DNA from: Pseudolabrys sp.
GTDB taxonomy: Bacteria; Pseudomonadota; Alphaproteobacteria; Rhizobiales; Xanthobacteraceae
Length of the DNA: 55,563 bases
Reading direction: 5' to 3'
NCBI GenBank assembly: GCA_026125895.1
Contig: JAHCKG010000030.1
Coordinates: 1-55,563 of the forward strand
Position 1 is the stretch's first letter; each line of letters starts with the position of its first letter. A program made the translations under genes and the position numbers. Of this stretch, positions 26,133 through 34,361 are shown in pieces. A model generated the notes under the pieces. The model searched no databases. It was not told the origin of the DNA and saw nothing but the letters and a program-made list of their open reading frames with translations.

Positions 26133-28537
26133 AATTCACCCTCTCCTGGCTGAAGGATCATCTCGACACCACCGCCTCGCTCGACGAGATCGTCGAGAAG
26201 CTCACCATGATCGGGCTCGAGGTCGAGCACGTCGAGGACAAGGCCAAGGAGTACGAACCGTTCAAGGTCGCCCAGATCCTCGAGGCGGTGCAGCACCCGA
26301 ACGCCGACCGCCTGCGCGTCTGCAAGGTCGATAACGGCACCGGCACGCCGCTGCAGATCGTCTGCGGCGCGCCGAACGCGCGCGCCGGCCTCAAGACCGT
26401 GCTCGGCCTGCCCGGCACCTATATTCCGGCGAAAGACATCACGCTCGCCATCGGCAAGATCCGCGGCGTCGAATCGCAGGGCATGATGATTTCCGGCGCG
26501 GAGATCGGCTTCAACGACGACCACAGCGGCATCATCGAAATGCCGGCGGACGCGCCGATCGGCGCGCCTTTCGCCGACGTGCTTGGTCTCAGCGAGCCGG
26601 TGATCGAGATCAACCTGACCCCGAACCGTCCCGACTGCACATCCGTCAACGGCATCGCCCGCGATCTCGGCGCCACACTCATCGGCGAGTACAGGGAAAA
26701 CACGCCGAAGCGCGTCGAAGGCAAGTTCCCCTGCCCGGTCAGCGTGACCATCGACGCGCCTGTGCTGTGCCCCGCCTTCGGCCTGCGCCTGGTGCGCGGC
26801 GTCAAGAACGGCCCGTCGCCGGAGTGGCTGCAGAAGCGGCTCGCCGCCATCGGGCTGCGTCCGATCAACGCGCTGGTCGATATTACCAATTACCTCACCT
26901 TCGACCGCGGCCGGCCGCTGCATGTGTTCGACGCGAAAAAGGTGACGGGCAACCTCACGGTGCGCCGCGCGCAGAACGGCGAGAAGCTCTTGGCGCTCGA
27001 CGGCCGCACCTACGAACTCGACAGCGCGATGTGCGTCATCGCCGACGAGCGTGCGGTGGAATCGCTGGCTGGAATCATGGGCGGCGAGGAATCGGGCTGC
27101 GACGAGAATACCACGGACGTGCTGATCGAATCGGCGCTGTGGGATCCCTTCAACATCGCGCAGACCGGCCGCAAGCTCGGCATCAACACCGACGCGCGCT
27201 ACCGCTTCGAGCGCGGCGTCGATCCGAATTTCATGATCCCCGGCCTCGAACTGGCGACGCAGATGGTGCTCGACCTGTGCGGCGGCGAGCCGTCGCAGAT
27301 CCTCGTCGCCGGCGATGCGACGGCCAAGGAAGTTGTGGTCGATTATCCCGTGTCCGAACTCGAACGTCTCGTCGGCATTAAACTGCCGCAGGTCGAGGCG
27401 CGGCGCACGCTCGAGCGGCTTGGCTTCTTCACTGCCGGGCAGGGCGAACGCTGGAAGGTCGCGGTGCCGTCATGGCGTCCAGACGTTCACGGCCGTGCCG
27501 ACATCGTCGAGGAACTGGTGCGCATCCACGGCGTCGATGCCGTGCCGTCGACGCCGTTCCCGCGTGGCGACGAGGCGCGCAAGCCGGTGCTGACACCAAT
27601 CCAGGCGCGCACGCGCAAGGCCAAGCGCGGCCTCGCCGCGCGTGGCCTCGTCGAAGCCGTCACCTGGTCGTTCGTGTCGAAGCGCGAGGCCGAACTGTTC
27701 GGCGGCGGCAAGCCCGAGCTGGCGCTGGCCAATCCGATCGCGGCCGAACTGTCCGACATGCGGCCGAGCCTGCTGCCGGGCCTGCTCGCCTCGGCGCAAA
27801 AGAATGCCGATCGCGGCTATCCCGACGTGGCGTTGTTCGAGGTCGGCCAGATCTTCAAGGGCGACCAGCCCGAGGACCAATTCATCGCCGCGTCCGGCCT
27901 CCGCCGCGGGCTGGCCAAGCCCGAAGGCGCCGGCCGCCACTGGTCGCACGCCGCCAAGCCAGTCGACGTGTTCGACGCCAAGGCGGACGCATTGGCTGCC
28001 TTGGCCGCGGCGGGCGCTTTGGTGGGATCGCTGCAGGTCGTGCCCGGCGGACCGGCCTGGTTCCACCCCGGCCGCTCCGGCACCATCCAGCTCGGCCCGC
28101 AGAACGTCATCGGCCATTTCGGCGAAATCCACCCACGCATTCTCAGCGCACTGAAGCTCGATGGCCCGCTGGTTGGCTTCGAGGTGATCCTCGACAACGT
28201 CCCGGCCGCCAAGCCGCGGCCGACCCGGGCCAAGCCGCTGCTCGAATTGTCGGCGTTCCAGCCGGTGACCCGCGACTTCGCTTTCGTCGTCGATGGCAAG
28301 GTCAAGGCCGGCGACATCGTCCGCGCCGCGCAGAACGTGGACAAGAAGCTGATCGCCGGCGTCACCGTGTTCGACGTTTACGAGGGCAAGGGCATCGAGC
28401 CGGGCCAGAAGTCGGTGGCCATCGCCGTCACCATCCAGCCGCGCGACAAGACCATGCTAGATGCCGAGATCGACGCGCTGGGTCAGAAGATCGTCGCCGA
28501 GGTGAGTAAGCGCACGGGGGGTGTGCTCAGGGGCTGA
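26129..28537 (+). CDS. pheT: Phenylalanyl-tRNA synthetase beta subunit
   Basis: The 802-residue subunit starts with a GTG inside the pheS stop (GTGA). Domains in order are the N-terminal B1 part ([13 protein letters not shown]), a tRNA-binding OB fold (about 40-150; [25 protein letters not shown]), the B3/B4 editing region (about 200-400; PALFD-like LTPNRPDC and FMRP-like [11 protein letters not shown]), B5, a core synthetase-like domain, and a C-terminal anticodon-binding FDX-ACB domain (about 708-800; [13 protein letters not shown]...[19 protein letters not shown]). It is complete and normal in length. Confidence 0.98.
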   Translation: MKFTLSWLKDHLDTTASLDEIVEKLTMIGLEVEHVEDKAKEYEPFKVAQILEAVQHPNADRLRVCKVDNGTGTPLQIVCGAPNARAGLKTVLGLPGTYIPAKDITLAIGKIRGVESQGMMISGAEIGFNDDHSGIIEMPADAPIGAPFADVLGLSEPVIEINLTPNRPDCTSVNGIARDLGATLIGEYRENTPKRVEGKFPCPVSVTIDAPVLCPAFGLRLVRGVKNGPSPEWLQKRLAAIGLRPINALVDITNYLTFDRGRPLHVFDAKKVTGNLTVRRAQNGEKLLALDGRTYELDSAMCVIADERAVESLAGIMGGEESGCDENTTDVLIESALWDPFNIAQTGRKLGINTDARYRFERGVDPNFMIPGLELATQMVLDLCGGEPSQILVAGDATAKEVVVDYPVSELERLVGIKLPQVEARRTLERLGFFTAGQGERWKVAVPSWRPDVHGRADIVEELVRIHGVDAVPSTPFPRGDEARKPVLTPIQARTRKAKRGLAARGLVEAVTWSFVSKREAELFGGGKPELALANPIAAELSDMRPSLLPGLLASAQKNADRGYPDVALFEVGQIFKGDQPEDQFIAASGLRRGLAKPEGAGRHWSHAAKPVDVFDAKADALAALAAAGALVGSLQVVPGGPAWFHPGRSGTIQLGPQNVIGHFGEIHPRILSALKLDGPLVGFEVILDNVPAAKPRPTRAKPLLELSAFQPVTRDFAFVVDGKVKAGDIVRAAQNVDKKLIAGVTVFDVYEGKGIEPGQKSVAIAVTIQPRDKTMLDAEIDALGQKIVAEVSKRTGGVLRG

Positions 28538-28542
28538 TCTTA

Positions 28543-28636
28543 ACTCCGCTCGTCCCCGCGAAAGCGGGGACCCAGTTCTGATCAAGCCAGCCCGAATGCC
28601 TTTATGGATTCCCGCTTGCGCGGGAATGAGCGGAGT
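28543..28636. repeat. Dispersed palindromic repeat, family A
   Basis: ACTCCGCTCGTCCCCGCGAAAGCGGGGACCCAG and ATGGATTCCCGCTTGCGCGGGAATGAGCGGAGT face each other between the convergent pheT and PP-loop genes. The ends are exactly inverted. Confidence 0.75.
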
Positions 28637-28655
28637 TTGTTGCTGCGTCGCCGGT

Positions 28656-29324
28656 CTACTTCGGGACCAGATCCGCAAACGCAAAGCCATCCCGCTCCAC
28701 CGTCTCGCCTTTCGTCACCTCGATGCGCCGGGTGAAAATCGGCCCGGCGGCGACGAAGGTGTGAAACTCGCCGTTCTCGCCGCATGGATCGACGCCCGCG
28801 GGCAGATCGGCGAGCAGCGTATCGTCGAAGCACCGCCCGGCAAATGACGCATCGAGCTTCGCCAGATCGACCACGGCAAGATGCGCTTCGAGGCCGCCGG
28901 CGATCATGCCGCGCGCCAAGGCATCGGTCGGCCGCTGCCACAGCGGAAACACCGCGGTCATGCCGATGCTCCTGAGCTTTTCCTCGCGCCAGGCGCGCAG
29001 GTCGGCGAGAAAAAGATCGCCGAAGATGACATGCGTCACGCTATCGGCTTGCGCGCGCGCCATCGCCGCGGCCATCTCGCGCTCATAGATCTCGTTCGGA
29101 CACGGATAGGGAATGCGCACGGTGATCGACGGCAGGCCGGCCGCCGCGAGCTGCGCCGCCAATAATTCCTCGCGCACGCCGTGCATCGACACCCGCGAAA
29201 AGCTGTCGGTCACCGTCGTCAGCGCGCCGACGATGTCGTAATCGCCGCTTTGGCGTGCCTCGTGCAGCGCCCAGGCGGAGTCCTTGCCGCTCGACCAGGC
29301 GATCAGGGTTTTGGGCTTTGTCAT
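28656..29324 (-). CDS. PP-loop ATP pyrophosphatase (Dph6-related)
   Basis: The 222-residue protein opens with the PP-loop TLIAWSSGKDSAWALHEA, the adenylation motif of the N-type ATP pyrophosphatase superfamily. It continues with the Dph6/MJ0570-like blocks HVIFGDLFLADLRAWREEKL, PLWQRPT and GVDPCGENGEFHTFVAAGPIF. In eukaryotes the relative makes diphthamide; bacteria lack diphthamide, so this homologue must adenylate and amidate something else. It is cytosolic and monocistronic. The family call is firm; the reaction is unknown. Confidence 0.88.
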   Translation of the reverse strand: MTKPKTLIAWSSGKDSAWALHEARQSGDYDIVGALTTVTDSFSRVSMHGVREELLAAQLAAAGLPSITVRIPYPCPNEIYEREMAAAMARAQADSVTHVIFGDLFLADLRAWREEKLRSIGMTAVFPLWQRPTDALARGMIAGGLEAHLAVVDLAKLDASFAGRCFDDTLLADLPAGVDPCGENGEFHTFVAAGPIFTRRIEVTKGETVERDGFAFADLVPK

Positions 29325-29560
29325 GCCGAATAACTAACACGTATGCCGATGTCATGGTGTGCGAAACCTTACGATCCGCGACCGTCCACGACGGAAGCGC
29401 CCATTTCACAGGCCTTGCCGTGCCTAACGAAGTGTTGCCGTGATCCCTGCGCCATGAACCGTTTTGCAATCTGTCTTGCCTATGTTGCGCAACAACAAGA
29501 CGCGCAAAGTGCATTTGGGGAACGTGCGTCAGCGAGGGCGTCGGGACGGCGCCGCATATC

Positions 29561-30367
29561 ATGGGTTCGGTCGCCAACGGCATAGGGCATCTGATTGCCC
29601 GCTACCTCGGAAAGCCCGAAGCGGGCTACCACGAGCTCACGCCCGGCCGCGCCGATGCGCTAGCCGCGGTGCTCAAGCCGGGCGACGTGGTGCTGATCGA
29701 AGGCAACAGCCACATTGCCGGCATCATCAAATACCTCACGCAGTCGACATGGTCGCACGCCGCGCTGTACGTCGGACCGATCGGCGATCGCGTCTCCGCC
29801 TCGGGCGAGCCGCTCAGTCTGGTCGAAGCCGAACTCGGTCAGGGCGTCGTCGCCGTACCGCTGTCTAAGTACGGCAACGCCCACACGCGCATCTGCCGGC
29901 CCGTCGGCCTGTCCGACGACGACCGCATCCGCGTCTGCAACTACGCATGCGAGCGCATTGGTTTCGACTACGACGTCAAGAACATCCTCGACCTCGCCCG
30001 CTATTTGCTGCCGATGCCGGTGCCGCGCCGCTTCCGCCGCCATATGCTGGCGATGGGCTCCGGCCATCCGACGCGCATCATCTGCTCGGCGCTGATCGCG
30101 CAGGCGTTCGAATATGTGCGCTATCCGATCCTGCCGAAGGTCACGCGCGCCGAAAGCGACGCCGAGCGCGCCGAGATCATGGAAATCCGCCACTCCTCGC
30201 TCTACGCCCCACGCGACTTCGATATCTCGCCCTACTTCCAGGTCGTCAAGCCGACCATCGAGGCCGGCTTCGATTACAAATCGGTGGCCTGGGCGGATCT
30301 GCCGGTGGCCGAGGCGGTCGCGCTCGCGCCGGAGGACGCCAAAGGCGTCGAGAAAAACGCCGCTTGA
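29561..30367 (+). CDS. YiiX/YebB-like permuted NlpC/P60 cysteine hydrolase
   Basis: The 268-residue protein fits the circularly permuted papain-like group. The His comes first (STWSHAALYVG, His66), after LKPGDVVLIEG, and the Cys comes later (TRIICSALIAQAF, Cys175), preceded by RICNYAC-type helices. Such enzymes are thought to hydrolyse amide or acyl bonds in peptidoglycan, lipids or proteins. It has no signal peptide or lipobox, so a cytosolic or membrane-peripheral location is likely. About 235 bases without a gene lie upstream. The activity is predicted only from family motifs. Confidence 0.8.
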   Translation: MGSVANGIGHLIARYLGKPEAGYHELTPGRADALAAVLKPGDVVLIEGNSHIAGIIKYLTQSTWSHAALYVGPIGDRVSASGEPLSLVEAELGQGVVAVPLSKYGNAHTRICRPVGLSDDDRIRVCNYACERIGFDYDVKNILDLARYLLPMPVPRRFRRHMLAMGSGHPTRIICSALIAQAFEYVRYPILPKVTRAESDAERAEIMEIRHSSLYAPRDFDISPYFQVVKPTIEAGFDYKSVAWADLPVAEAVALAPEDAKGVEKNAA

Positions 30368-30390
30368 TTTTAAACATGGCCGCGAACGCC

Positions 30391-30533
30391 CTTCCCCTCT
30401 CCCCTTGTGGGAGAGGGTGGCGAGCGATAGCGAGCCGGGTGAGGGGTCAGCATCCCGGCCGGCTCCGACCCCTCACCCGTCCTCGCTCGGCTTCGCCTCC
30501 GCTCGGACACCCTCTCCCACAAGGGGAGAGGGA
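30391..30533. repeat. Dispersed palindromic repeat, family B
   Basis: CCCTCTCCCCTTGTGGGAGAGGGTGGCGAGC...GTGAGGGGTC on the left mirrors GACCCCTCAC...CACCCTCTCCCACAAGGGGAGAGGG on the right, with the centre at about 30462. It lies between the hydrolase and the EI24-like gene. Confidence 0.8.
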
Positions 30534-30591
30534 AAGCGCGAATGCCGCAGCGCCCTTGCTGACATGTAATTCTGCGCCTACTTCTTCCTCC

Positions 30592-31323
30592 ATGATCGAC
30601 GCCGCCTTCAAGGCCTTCGCCCAGATGTTCACCCCCGCGCTGCGCGGCGTGCTGATCAAAGCCGTCGGGCTGGCGCTGTTGTTCATCGTCATCATCGGTA
30701 TCGTGCTGCAGCGGGTGCTGGCCGGGCTCGCCGACTCGGGCGCGACCTGGGCCGAGCAGTCCTCCGGCTTCGCCCCTCATTCGGTGTGGGCGGGGCTGGC
30801 CTGGATGCTGTCGATCCTCGCCGGCCTCGGCATCATCACCGGCGCGATCTTTCTGATGCCGCCGGTGTCGGCGCTGGTCGGCAGCTTCTTCGTCGATGAC
30901 GTCGCCGAGGCGGTCGAGCGCGAACACTATCCGGCCGAGCCCGCCGGTAAAGCGCTGCCACTACTGCCGGCGGTGATCGAAGGCATCAAGATCGCGCTTC
31001 TGTCGCTCGTCGTTTATCTTGTGGCGCTGCCCTTCGTGCTGTTCGCGGGCTTCGGCTTTCTCATCCTGCTCGGCGCCAACGCCTACCTGCTCAGCCGCGA
31101 ATATTTCGAGCTCGCCGCGATGCGCTTTCGCACCCCGGCCGAAGCGCGGATGATGCGCAAAGCCAATGCCGGCTATATCTTCATGGCCGGGCTGGTGATC
31201 GCCGTGTTCGTCTCGATCCCGCTGCTCAACTTCGCGACGCCGGTCTTCGCCATGGCCTTCATGGTGCACATCCACAAGAAGCTGGCGGGCAAGCGCGTGG
31301 AGCTGATCGAGCCGAAAAGGTAG
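30592..31323 (+). CDS. EI24/CysZ-like integral membrane protein
   Basis: The 243-residue protein has about four hydrophobic regions: residues 20-45 (VLIKAVGLALLFIVIIGIVL), 66-95 (VWAGLAWMLSILAGLGIITGAIFLMPP), 128-160 and 195-225. The motif LLGANAYLLSREYFELAAMRF is typical of the EI24/CysZ family, whose E. coli member CysZ takes up sulfate. No cysteine-biosynthesis gene is nearby, so transport of sulfate is only a possibility. The ATG at 30592 is the first in frame after the repeat; the frame is open much further upstream as a shadow of the previous gene. Confidence 0.82.
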   Translation: MIDAAFKAFAQMFTPALRGVLIKAVGLALLFIVIIGIVLQRVLAGLADSGATWAEQSSGFAPHSVWAGLAWMLSILAGLGIITGAIFLMPPVSALVGSFFVDDVAEAVEREHYPAEPAGKALPLLPAVIEGIKIALLSLVVYLVALPFVLFAGFGFLILLGANAYLLSREYFELAAMRFRTPAEARMMRKANAGYIFMAGLVIAVFVSIPLLNFATPVFAMAFMVHIHKKLAGKRVELIEPKR

Positions 31324-31324
31324 A

Positions 31325-31425
31325 CGTCGTCCCGGGCGAGCGCTCTTGCGCGAGGCCCGGGACCCATACGCCGCGGCCTATCGATAGCGCGGTGAGTATG
31401 GGTCCCCGCCTTCGCGGGGACGACG
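31325..31425. repeat. Dispersed palindromic repeat, family A
   Basis: ACGTCGTCCCGGGCGAGCGCTCTTGCGCGAGGCCCGGGACCCATA is paired with TATGGGTCCCCGCCTTCGCGGGGACGACG. It starts one base after the stop codon of the EI24-like gene and ends two bases before the nth stop. Confidence 0.75.
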
Positions 31426-31427
31426 AA

Positions 31428-32252
31428 TTAATTGACCGTCGTCTTCCCCGGCCACCGGCACAGATCCGCAATGACGCAGCGCTCGCACAGCGGCTTGCGC
31501 GCGATGCAGGTGTAGCGGCCGTGCAGGATCAGCCAGTGATGCGCATGGCGTAAGTACTCGGGCGGGATCACCTGCTCGAGCTTGACCTCCACATCGTAGG
31601 GCGTCTTGCCGCTCGCCATGCCGGTGCGGTTGCCGACGCGGAAGATGTGCGTGTCGACGGCGATCGTATGCTCGCCGAACGCGGTGTTGAGCACGACATT
31701 CGCGGTCTTGCGGCCGACGCCGGGCAAAGCCTCCAGCGCCTCGCGCGTCTTCGGCACCTCGCCGCCATGCTCGGTGACGAGCTTGTGCGCCAGCAGCGCG
31801 ACGTTCTTCGCCTTGGTTCGGAACAGGCCGATTGTCTTGATCAATTCGCGGATGCGATCCTCGCCGAGTGCCGCCATCTTCGCCGGTGTATCGGCGAGCG
31901 CGAACAAGGCCGGCGTCGCCTTGTTGACGCCGGCGTCGGTCGCCTGCGCCGACAGCACCACGGCGACCAGCAGCGTGAACGGGTTGGTATAGGTCAGTTC
32001 CGTGGTCGGCTCGGGATTGGCTGCGGCCAGCCGCCGGAACGCTTCCGCGATCTGCGCGGGTGTCATCGCCGGCGACGCACCCTCGGCCGCCGCGATATCG
32101 GCCTTTTTCCGCGCCCGCGCCGGCTTCACCTTGGCGGCCTTGCCTTTTTTTGCCTTGGTAACCGCCTTGCGGACAGACGGCTTCGCGGCAGCCTTGCGCA
32201 GCGGCTTTTTCGCCGATTTTTTCGCCGCGGATTTAGCCAAGGTTTTGACCAT
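31428..32252 (-). CDS. nth: Endonuclease III with Lys/Ala-rich N-terminal tail
   Basis: This DNA glycosylase/AP lyase removes oxidised pyrimidines. The 274-residue product has the helix-hairpin-helix with catalytic Lys (LPGVGRKTANVVLNTAFG), the catalytic Asp (VDTHIFRVGNR), and the C-terminal [4Fe-4S] loop C-x6-C-x2-C-x5-C (CIARKPLCERCVIADLC). The first ~60 residues are almost only Lys, Ala, Arg and Pro, like a histone H1 tail, preceding the conserved MTPAQIAEAFRRLAA. This tail could raise non-specific DNA affinity. It is divergent from the DUF2244 gene; the starts are 21 bases apart. Confidence 0.95.
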   Translation of the reverse strand: MVKTLAKSAAKKSAKKPLRKAAAKPSVRKAVTKAKKGKAAKVKPARARKKADIAAAEGASPAMTPAQIAEAFRRLAAANPEPTTELTYTNPFTLLVAVVLSAQATDAGVNKATPALFALADTPAKMAALGEDRIRELIKTIGLFRTKAKNVALLAHKLVTEHGGEVPKTREALEALPGVGRKTANVVLNTAFGEHTIAVDTHIFRVGNRTGMASGKTPYDVEVKLEQVIPPEYLRHAHHWLILHGRYTCIARKPLCERCVIADLCRWPGKTTVN

Positions 32253-32273
32253 GTTTCCGGTATAGTGCCGCCC

Positions 32274-32786
32274 ATGACTGCCGACAATCACGACACGCTC
32301 GAACCGACGCTGTTTTCCGCGGTGATCACACCGCACCGCTCGCTGCACAATGTCGGCTTCGTGGTGCTGATGCTGGTGTTCGGCCTTGCCAGCTTCTTGT
32401 CCGGCATGGCCTTCCTGATGATGGGCGCCTGGCCGGTGTTCGGCTTTTTCGGCCTCGACGTCCTGTTGTTGTTTCTGGCTTTCCGCATCAACTACCGGCG
32501 CGCGGCGGCGTCCGAACACGTCACCGTCACGCCGTCGCTGCTCACCGTGCGCAAGATCAGCCATCGCGGTCAGGTCCACGAATGGCAGCTCAATCCGCTC
32601 TGGGCGCGGCTGGAAAAGGAAGAATACGAGGAATACGGCATCGCCCGCCTGTTCCTGGTGAGCCGCGGCAAACAACTCACCATCGGCAGTTTCCTCGGAC
32701 CGGACGAAAAGGCCGGTTTTGCCGAGGAACTCACGCGGGCGCTCGGCGAAGCCCGCCGCGGGCCGGTGCGAACGGCTATTTCCTGA
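32274..32786 (+). CDS. DUF2244 membrane protein
   Basis: The 170-residue protein has two adjoining hydrophobic segments at about residues 25-48 and 50-68 (NVGFVVLMLVFGLASFLSGM, WPVFGFFGLDVLLLFLAF). A cytoplasmic domain follows with RRAAASEHVTVTPSLLTVRKI, WARLEKEEYEEYGIARLFLVSRGKQLTIGSFLGPDEKAGFA, the DUF2244 core. Function is unknown; the gene is widespread in alphaproteobacteria and often next to nth, as here. It shares a short divergent promoter region with nth. Confidence 0.85.
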   Translation: MTADNHDTLEPTLFSAVITPHRSLHNVGFVVLMLVFGLASFLSGMAFLMMGAWPVFGFFGLDVLLLFLAFRINYRRAAASEHVTVTPSLLTVRKISHRGQVHEWQLNPLWARLEKEEYEEYGIARLFLVSRGKQLTIGSFLGPDEKAGFAEELTRALGEARRGPVRTAIS

Positions 32787-32826
32787 ACCCAGAAACCGGG
32801 TGGTCCGGCCCGCCGGGCCTGATTAA

Positions 32827-33750
32827 ATGGCCGGCATGAGCACAGGCACCGCCACGACGCCGGCAAAGCCGGCCCTCCGCAGCCGCTTCGGCGAGTTCGC
32901 CGAACTGTCCACCGCCGCCGCGGATTACGACATCGTCCGCCGCGCCATCGCCCATATCCGCGGCAACTGGCGCGACCAACCCGAGGTCGAAGCCATCGCC
33001 GACGCCGCCGGCGTCACGCCGACCGAACTGCATCACCTGTTTCGCCGCTGGTGCGGCCTGCCGCCCAAGGCCTTCCTGCAGGCGCTGACGCTCGACAGCG
33101 CGCGCGAACTGCTGCGCGCCTCGACCAGCGTGCTCGACACGGCTTACGAGGTCGGCCTGTCCGGCCCCGGCCGTTTGCACGACCTGTTCGTCACGCACGA
33201 GTCGATGTCGCCCGGCGAATGGAAAGCCGGCGGCGAAGGCCTGACGATGACTTATGGCTATCACCCCTCGCCCTTCGGCATGGCGCTGGTGATGCTGGCG
33301 CCGCGCGGTCTTGCCGGACTTGCCTTCGCCGATCCAGGGGAGGAGCGCGCCGCGCTCGACGACATGAGGCGGCGCTGGCCGCGCGCGACCTATGTCGAAG
33401 ACTATGCCGCCACGGCGCCGACGGCGCGGCGCATCTTCGACCAGGCCTTGTGGAAGGAAGATCAGCCGCTGCGCGTCGTGCTCATCGGCACCGATTTCGA
33501 AGTGCGCGTCTGGGAAAAGCTGCTCAGCATTCCGCTCGGCAAGCTGACGACCTACTCCGATCTCGCCTCGCGCGCCGGCGCGCCGAAGGCGCCGCGCGCA
33601 GTCGGCGCGGCCGTCGGCAAGAACCCGATCAGCTTCGTGGTGCCGTGCCACCGTGTCATCGGCAAGAGCGGCGAACTCACCGGCTATCACTGGGGCATCA
33701 CGCGCAAGCGCGCGATGCTCGGCTGGGAAGCCGGCATGGTCACTGCCTGA
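32827..33750 (+). CDS. Ada-like AraC / methylated-DNA-protein cysteine methyltransferase fusion
   Basis: The 307-residue protein joins an AraC-type helix-turn-helix region (about residues 30-115; VEAIADAAGVTPTELHHLFRRWCGLPPKAFLQ) to an O6-alkylguanine-DNA alkyltransferase domain (about 140-307). The acceptor cysteine is Cys274 in the intact PCHRV motif, preceded by GKLTTYSDLA and AVGAAVGKNPI. The N-terminal zinc/phosphotriester domain of true Ada, with its Cys cluster, is absent, so it is the shorter form. It repairs O6-methylguanine by suicidal transfer; transcriptional control is possible but unproven. It follows DUF2244 by 40 bases. Confidence 0.92.
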   Translation: MAGMSTGTATTPAKPALRSRFGEFAELSTAAADYDIVRRAIAHIRGNWRDQPEVEAIADAAGVTPTELHHLFRRWCGLPPKAFLQALTLDSARELLRASTSVLDTAYEVGLSGPGRLHDLFVTHESMSPGEWKAGGEGLTMTYGYHPSPFGMALVMLAPRGLAGLAFADPGEERAALDDMRRRWPRATYVEDYAATAPTARRIFDQALWKEDQPLRVVLIGTDFEVRVWEKLLSIPLGKLTTYSDLASRAGAPKAPRAVGAAVGKNPISFVVPCHRVIGKSGELTGYHWGITRKRAMLGWEAGMVTA

Positions 33751-33902
33751 AGCACTTGTTTATTCAATATTCATCTTCACGCCGGAACCACGGCGTGACG
33801 ATGATGTTTCATCAAATGAGGAACGAGCCTCCTGGCAAAGCGTTGGCGACGCGACCCTGATCGAAGGGGCGACGTGATTGTCAACGATCTGAGGAGGAAC
33901 TC

Positions 33903-34292
33903 ATGAAACTTCATATGCTCGCTACGGCTGCCGTCCTTGTGCTGGCGCCGGCCGCTGCTTTCGCTCAGGCCTCGACGGTTGGCGGCGCCGCGACCGGTGC
34001 TGTTGTCGGCGGCGTGGTCGGTGGACCGGTCGGCGCGGTCGTGGGCGCCGGCGTCGGCGCCGGTGTCGGCTCCGCTGTGGAACCGCCGCGCGAAGTCGTG
34101 ACTTATGTGCAGGACGAAGAAATCCCGGCTGACACGGTCGCGGTTCGTGAAGAGATCGTGGTCGGCAAGCCGGTGCCGCGCACCGTGCAGCTCCGCCCGG
34201 TCCCGAACCACACCGAGTTCCGCTACGCCTTCGTCAACAAGGAACGCGTGATCGTTGACCGCAAGGGCAACGTTGTGAAGATCATCAACTAA
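33903..34292 (+). CDS. DUF1236 periplasmic protein
   Basis: The 129-residue protein has a signal peptide (HMLATAAVLVLAPAAAFA, cleavage after FAQA) and then a glycine-zipper-like Gly/Val/Ala stretch (about residues 27-58: GAATGAVVGGVVGGPVGAVVGAG). The C-terminal DUF1236 domain reads EEIVVGKPVPRTVQLRPVPNHTEFRYAFVNKERVIVDRKGNVVKII. The family is common and often multicopy in Bradyrhizobium-type genomes; its role is unknown. GAGGAG precedes the ATG. The gene stands alone and has a very strong terminator. Confidence 0.86.
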   Translation: MKLHMLATAAVLVLAPAAAFAQASTVGGAATGAVVGGVVGGPVGAVVGAGVGAGVGSAVEPPREVVTYVQDEEIPADTVAVREEIVVGKPVPRTVQLRPVPNHTEFRYAFVNKERVIVDRKGNVVKIIN

Positions 34293-34317
34293 GCTCCCCC
34301 CCGACTTGGTTGATGTG

Positions 34318-34347
34318 AAGGCTCCGCCGTTCGCGGCGGAGCCTTTC
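34318..34347 (+). terminator. Rho-independent terminator after the DUF1236 gene
   Basis: A perfect 12-bp stem, AAGGCTCCGCCG / CGGCGGAGCCTT, is closed by a UUCG tetraloop and followed by TTC. It ends the DUF1236 transcript next to the convergent CoA transferase stop. Confidence 0.88.
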
Positions 34348-34361
34348 GCTTGTGTGCGACG

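Noticed and set aside
29325-29560. Small gene between the PP-loop and NlpC/P60-like genes
   Set aside because: Only short frames without a ribosome binding site or protein-like composition were seen.
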